A stretch of 19,100 bases of DNA, taken from positions 1 to 19,100 of the forward strand of contig DBHE01000247.1 of assembly GCA_002296055.1 (NCBI GenBank). The letters are read 5' to 3'. This DNA comes from Pseudomonadaceae bacterium UBA836 (lineage in GTDB: Bacteria; Pseudomonadota; Gammaproteobacteria; Pseudomonadales; Pseudomonadaceae). Both the position numbers and the translations under genes were made by a program. The notes below the pieces were generated by a model. That model was not told where the DNA came from. It ran no database searches and worked only from the letters and a program-made list of their open reading frames with translations. This document shows positions 15,305-19,100 of the stretch, one piece after another (position 1 is the first letter of the stretch; every line of letters begins with the position of its first letter).

Positions 15305-16300
15305 ATGTTTAACATACCAACACCTCTCCGAGGTGCGCCGGGTCGTCGGCATCTGCTTGCCGGACTGGCTTGCTCGATGTTCCTGACCGGCTGCGAGGCG
15401 CCGCTGAATCTGGACGCAGTAGACCGCCAGCACAGCGAAGCCCTGCAACGCACCGACTTCTACCAGGCCATGGCCAGCAATGGTGAAACCACCCTAATCG
15501 TCGGTAACGATGGCGTGGTGCTGCGCAGCAGTGATCAGGGCACCAGCTGGCAACGCCAGCCGCTACCGACCAGCATGAGTCTGGTCGATCTGGATGTGTG
15601 TCCGGACCGCAGTTTCATCGCCCTGAGCTTCGATAATCAGCTCTGGCACGGCAACCCGGATGCCAGCCAGTGGCGCAGCCACTCACTGCCCAGCAGCGAG
15701 CAGATGATGGCCACCGCCTGTGCGCCGGACGGCAGCTGGTGGACGGTCGGCAGTTTCAGCACCCTGCAGCACAGTGCAGACCAGGGCGCCAGCTGGGACG
15801 AATCCAGCCTGGATGAGGACGCCATTCTCACCACCCTGCAGTTCATCGACGCCGAGCACGCCGTGGTAACCGGCGAATACGGGCTGGTCTATCAAAGCCG
15901 CGACGCCGGGGTCAGCTGGGAGCCGGCCGGCAGCCTGCCTGACGAGTTCTACCCCCACGCCAGCTTCTTCCGCGACCTCGATGAAGGCTGGGTTGGTGGG
16001 CTGAACGGCTTTATCTGGCACACCCGCGATGGCGGCGAAACCTGGCGCAAGCAGCCCAGCGGCACCGAAGCGCCGATCTTCGGCTTTGTCAGTGATGGCA
16101 ACGCACTCTACGCCCTCGGCGAAAACACCACCGTACTCAGCCTGTACGGCAGCCGCTGGCAGCCGCTGGCCACGCCCAATCAGCCCCTGTATCTGCGTGC
16201 CGGTCTGCTCGTGCCCGAGCAGCATCTGCTGGCGGCCGGCGGGCGCGGCACGCTGCTGAATATTCAACTCCCAAAGGCCCTGGCGGCCAGCGCTGACTGA
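15305..16300 (+). CDS. YCF48/HCF136-like beta-propeller lipoprotein
   Basis: This is a periplasm-facing lipoprotein of 331 residues. The N-terminus has arginines, a hydrophobic stretch and a lipobox LTGC with Cys30; Glu follows the cysteine, so outer-membrane sorting is expected. At least four Asp-box repeats are visible: SSDQGTSW, SADQGASW, SRDAGVSW and TRDGGETW. They mark the blades of a propeller like the photosystem II assembly factor YCF48/HCF136, and WVGGLNG and AAGGRGTLL are typical of that group. In proteobacteria such proteins often precede an RND/MMPL transporter and DUF1302/DUF1329 genes, as here, so the role is probably in envelope transport, not photosynthesis. It is the first gene after the second sigma-54 promoter, 9 bases before the transporter. 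The ribosome binding site (GGTG) is weak. Confidence 0.85.
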   Translation: MFNIPTPLRGAPGRRHLLAGLACSMFLTGCEAPLNLDAVDRQHSEALQRTDFYQAMASNGETTLIVGNDGVVLRSSDQGTSWQRQPLPTSMSLVDLDVCPDRSFIALSFDNQLWHGNPDASQWRSHSLPSSEQMMATACAPDGSWWTVGSFSTLQHSADQGASWDESSLDEDAILTTLQFIDAEHAVVTGEYGLVYQSRDAGVSWEPAGSLPDEFYPHASFFRDLDEGWVGGLNGFIWHTRDGGETWRKQPSGTEAPIFGFVSDGNALYALGENTTVLSLYGSRWQPLATPNQPLYLRAGLLVPEQHLLAAGGRGTLLNIQLPKALAASAD

Positions 16301-16309
16301 GGAACCGAC

Positions 16310-18745
16310 ATGTCTGGATTACATCGTTTTACCCATGCCATGCACGGTCTTGAGGTGTGGATGTTCAACAATCCACGCAAGGTGCTGGCCGCCATCGCCC
16401 TGCTGACCCTGCTGTTTGCGCTGCGCATACCGGGGCTGAAAATCTATACCGACTTTGCCGATCTGCTGCCGCAGGAACACCCCTATATCGAGCTGCACAA
16501 CAGCATCAAGGACAGCTTCGGCGGTGCCAACGTGCTGGTCGTGGGCGTCGCCTTCGACAACGGTGACATTTTCTCCAACGCCAACCTGGCCACCATTGAC
16601 CGGGTCACCCAGGCCGTCGACAACCTGCCCGGCGTCAACCACAACCTGGTGACCAGCGTCACCCACCGCAACTCGCGCAAGATCTGGCTGACCGAGGTCG
16701 GCTCGATCAACTCCGAGCCCTACTTTGACCCGCAAAACGGCAACTACAGCGATGAGCAACTGGCGCAGATGCGCGCGGATGTAGCCGCCAACCCGCGCAT
16801 CTACGGCCCGCTGGTGGCCTCCGACTTCAAGATGGCGCTGGTCAAGGCGCAATTGATTGAAGGCCAGCTCGACTACGCAGCCACCTTCGCCCAGTTGCAG
16901 GCCCTGCGCGAGGCGGAAAGCGGCAATGGCGTGACCCTGTATGCCACCGGCCAGCCGGTACTGGTGGGCTGGGCCTACACCTACATGGACCAGATTCTGC
17001 AGATCTTCATCTTTACCGTGCTGATCATGCTGTCGCTGCTGGTATTCCATTTCCGCAAGGCCTACGGGGTGCTGATTCCCCTCGGCGGCGTGCTGATCTC
17101 GACTATCTGGGGCCTGGGCATCATCAGCCTGCTGGGCTTCAATCTCGACCCGCTGGGGCTGGTTATTCCCTTCCTGATTGCCGCGCGGGCGATGAGCCAC
17201 GGGGTGCAACTGGTCGAGCGCTATTACGCCGAGGTGCGGGTTCTTGGCAACGGCCCGAAAGCGGCCAGGGCCACCTTCGACAGCCTGTTCCGCCCGGGCT
17301 CGCTTGGCGTGGTCTCCGACGCTGTAGGCCTGTCGCTGATCGCCATCGGCTCCATTGCCCTGAATACCAAGCTGGGCGTGTATGCCTCGCTGTGGGCGAT
17401 GACCGTCATCCTGACCGTGCTGATTGGCGTACCGCTGCTGCTGTCGATCCTGCCGACGCCGAAAAACCCCGAGATCAAGGAAACCTTCCTGCGCCATATC
17501 GGCGCCACCTGCGCCCGCACCGTCAGCCGTCCGGGCGCGGCGCGGGTCGTGCTTGGCGCTGCCGCGCTGGCCATGGCCCTGGGTCTGGTCGCCGCCTCCC
17601 AGGTACGTATCGGCGACTCGGAACCGGGTTCACCCATCCTCTACCCCGACCACGACTACAACCTGTCGTCCAAGGAAGTGAATGACCGCTTCCCCGGCTC
17701 AGAAGAGCTGTACATCATCGCCGAACACGCCGAGAAAGGCGGGCTGAAAAAGCCCGAGGTACTGCGCGCCCTGCAGGACTTGCAGGCGCACATGCTGGCC
17801 GATCCGGCGGTCGGTGGCAGCAAGGGTCTGCCGGACCTGATCAAGCAGGTCAACCGGCTGATGCACAACGACGATCCACGCTGGTTCCAGATCCCCCATG
17901 AAGCGGACTACGTCGGCGGCCTGATGTTTACCTATATGGCGTCGAGCCCGATTCCCGGGGCGTTGAACGAGTTCAACGATACCGACGATCGCATCGCCAA
18001 CCTGGTGTTCTACTACAAGGATCGCCAGGGCGAGACCATCCGTCGTGCCATTCACATGGCGCGCGAATGGATCGCCGAACACGACGGCCAGGTTGAAGGC
18101 CTGACCATCCGGCTGGCCGGCGGCACCCTCGGCGTTGCGGCGGCCATGAACGAGTCGGCCTTCGAGACCAATCTGGTGGTGCTGCCGCTGGTGTTCCTGC
18201 TGATCTTCGCCTTCGTGATGCTGTTCTACACCTCCTGGCACGCCGGGCTGATGATGCTGTTGGCGATGACCTTCGCGACCACCCTCACCTACGCCTACAT
18301 GGGCCTGGCCGGGCTCAACATCGACATCAACACAGTGCCGGTCATCGCCGTCGGCATCGGCGTGGGCATCGACTACTCGATCTACATGATGGACCGCATC
18401 CGCGAGGAGATGGCCAAGAGCGGCAGGCTGGTCGATGCCGTTCGCCAGGCGATCGCCACCACCGGCATGGCCATCAGTTTCACCGCCGTCACCCTGATGG
18501 CCGGCATCGTCATGTGGGTGTTGCTGTCGGACCTGCGCTTCCAGTCCGACGCGGCAATGCTGCTGTGCGTGATGATCGTCATCAACGGTCTGGCCGCCAT
18601 GCTGCTGGTGCCCTCTTGGGTGCTGGTAATGCGCCCGCGCTTCATCACCGATGTCTACGCCGACGAGGATGGCATCCTGCATGCCAACCGCCCGGCAGCC
18701 AGTGCCCCGCAGCCTGTCGGGGCGCTGATAACGGGGCAAGGTTGA
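16310..18745 (+). CDS. RND-superfamily (MMPL-type) transporter
   Basis: This inner-membrane transporter has 811 residues and about 12 membrane helices. TM1 is at 24-41, followed by a periplasmic domain to about 228. Helices lie near 231-248, 253-275, 282-300, 337-352 and 362-382, then TM7 at 410-430, a second periplasmic domain to about 618, and five more helices (620-640, 646-666, 676-695, 720-739, 748-772). This is the two-fold RND plan. The family block VGIGVGIDYSIYMMDRIREE (681-700) and its first-half counterpart LVIPFLIAARAMSHGVQLVE (284-303) are clear. It resembles MMPL/HpnN-like proteins that move lipids or hydrophobic molecules, not the AcrB multidrug pumps. No adaptor or TolC-like gene is adjacent. 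GAGGA overlaps the preceding stop region as ribosome binding site. The substrate is unknown. Confidence 0.92.
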   Translation: MSGLHRFTHAMHGLEVWMFNNPRKVLAAIALLTLLFALRIPGLKIYTDFADLLPQEHPYIELHNSIKDSFGGANVLVVGVAFDNGDIFSNANLATIDRVTQAVDNLPGVNHNLVTSVTHRNSRKIWLTEVGSINSEPYFDPQNGNYSDEQLAQMRADVAANPRIYGPLVASDFKMALVKAQLIEGQLDYAATFAQLQALREAESGNGVTLYATGQPVLVGWAYTYMDQILQIFIFTVLIMLSLLVFHFRKAYGVLIPLGGVLISTIWGLGIISLLGFNLDPLGLVIPFLIAARAMSHGVQLVERYYAEVRVLGNGPKAARATFDSLFRPGSLGVVSDAVGLSLIAIGSIALNTKLGVYASLWAMTVILTVLIGVPLLLSILPTPKNPEIKETFLRHIGATCARTVSRPGAARVVLGAAALAMALGLVAASQVRIGDSEPGSPILYPDHDYNLSSKEVNDRFPGSEELYIIAEHAEKGGLKKPEVLRALQDLQAHMLADPAVGGSKGLPDLIKQVNRLMHNDDPRWFQIPHEADYVGGLMFTYMASSPIPGALNEFNDTDDRIANLVFYYKDRQGETIRRAIHMAREWIAEHDGQVEGLTIRLAGGTLGVAAAMNESAFETNLVVLPLVFLLIFAFVMLFYTSWHAGLMMLLAMTFATTLTYAYMGLAGLNIDINTVPVIAVGIGVGIDYSIYMMDRIREEMAKSGRLVDAVRQAIATTGMAISFTAVTLMAGIVMWVLLSDLRFQSDAAMLLCVMIVINGLAAMLLVPSWVLVMRPRFITDVYADEDGILHANRPAASAPQPVGALITGQG

Positions 18746-18789
18746 GCTCGACTCGTCCTGCCCTACCCCACTGAAATGAGGAACTGCCA

Positions 18790-19100
18790 ATGCAAACAAA
18801 AATAAAAGGCCTCGGACGCTGGAGCCTCGCTCTGGCGAGCGGCACCGGGCTGCTGCTGAGCTCGCTTAGCGCCGCGATTGCCAGTGAGGAAACGGAGATC
18901 ACCGGCTTCTATGAAAACGCGACCTATGTGCGGGACTCCGCCGGTCTGTCGAAATTTCGCAACACGGTGCAGATCAACGCTGAACGCGAGTTCGGCGAAC
19001 TCGGCATCTTCAGCAACGTTTCCTGGAACGGCGTATTTCGTGGCAGCTACGACGGGGTCTACGACCTCAACAGCAACGAATACGGCCGCAGAGCCGGCGG
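18790..19100 (+). CDS. DUF1302 family outer-envelope protein, N-terminal part (cut by window edge)
   Basis: This partial gene runs off the right edge; about 103 residues are visible. It starts MQTKIKGLGRWSLALASG with a Sec signal peptide (cleavage probably after SAAIAS or nearby). The mature start ITGFYENATYVRD, then GLSKFRNTVQINAEREFGEL and GSYDGVYDLNSNEYG, are what I know of the DUF1302 family, predicted outer-membrane beta-barrels of about 500-600 residues. The ATG at 18790 has GAGGAA about 9 bases upstream and follows the transporter by 44 bases, so it is probably in the same operon. A DUF1329 gene usually comes next; that would lie outside the window. Confidence 0.85.
   Translation, partial: MQTKIKGLGRWSLALASGTGLLLSSLSAAIASEETEITGFYENATYVRDSAGLSKFRNTVQINAEREFGELGIFSNVSWNGVFRGSYDGVYDLNSNEYGRRAG

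Overview
This window carries a complete dmp-type phenol / methylphenol meta-cleavage pathway with its activator, followed by the start of an envelope-transport operon. The organism is probably a Pseudomonas-group gammaproteobacterium. The reasons are the moderately high GC content, the gene order dmpKLMNOPQBCDEFGHI with divergent dmpR (the order I know from Pseudomonas putida CF600), and the short general-porin N-terminus at the left edge. A Halopseudomonas/Stutzerimonas-like host would fit, but the genus is an inference.

Layout, left to right. Positions 1-231 hold the N-terminus of an outer-membrane porin on the minus strand, cut by the window edge. Positions 116-760 contain an unrecognised minus-strand reading frame that is probably real only in its first part. 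Positions 760-12920 hold fifteen tightly packed minus-strand genes, transcribed from dmpK (right) to dmpI (left). dmpKLMNOP encode the multicomponent phenol hydroxylase (phenol to catechol). dmpQ encodes the ferredoxin that keeps catechol 2,3-dioxygenase active, and dmpB encodes that dioxygenase. dmpC plus dmpI and dmpH form the oxidative branch and dmpD the hydrolytic branch. dmpE, dmpG and dmpF form the lower pathway to pyruvate and acetyl-CoA. The catalytic residues I could locate are intact in every enzyme, so the pathway looks functional.

Positions 12921-13287 are the divergent control region. On the minus strand it has a sigma-54 -24/-12 element, a consensus IHF site and two DmpR-type upstream activating sequences centred 30 bp apart. 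Positions 13288-15003 encode DmpR, the phenol-sensing sigma-54 activator.

Positions 15004-15304 are the most interesting part of the window. After a 9-bp hairpin that probably ends dmpR, the plus strand repeats the whole control layout: two activating-sequence-like repeats 30 bp apart (one a 15/16 match to the XylR/DmpR consensus), an IHF-like site and a strong -24/-12 element. This second promoter faces a YCF48-like lipoprotein gene, an RND/MMPL transporter gene and the start of a DUF1302 gene. I infer that DmpR switches on this envelope-transport operon together with phenol catabolism, which would link degradation to export or import of a hydrophobic compound.
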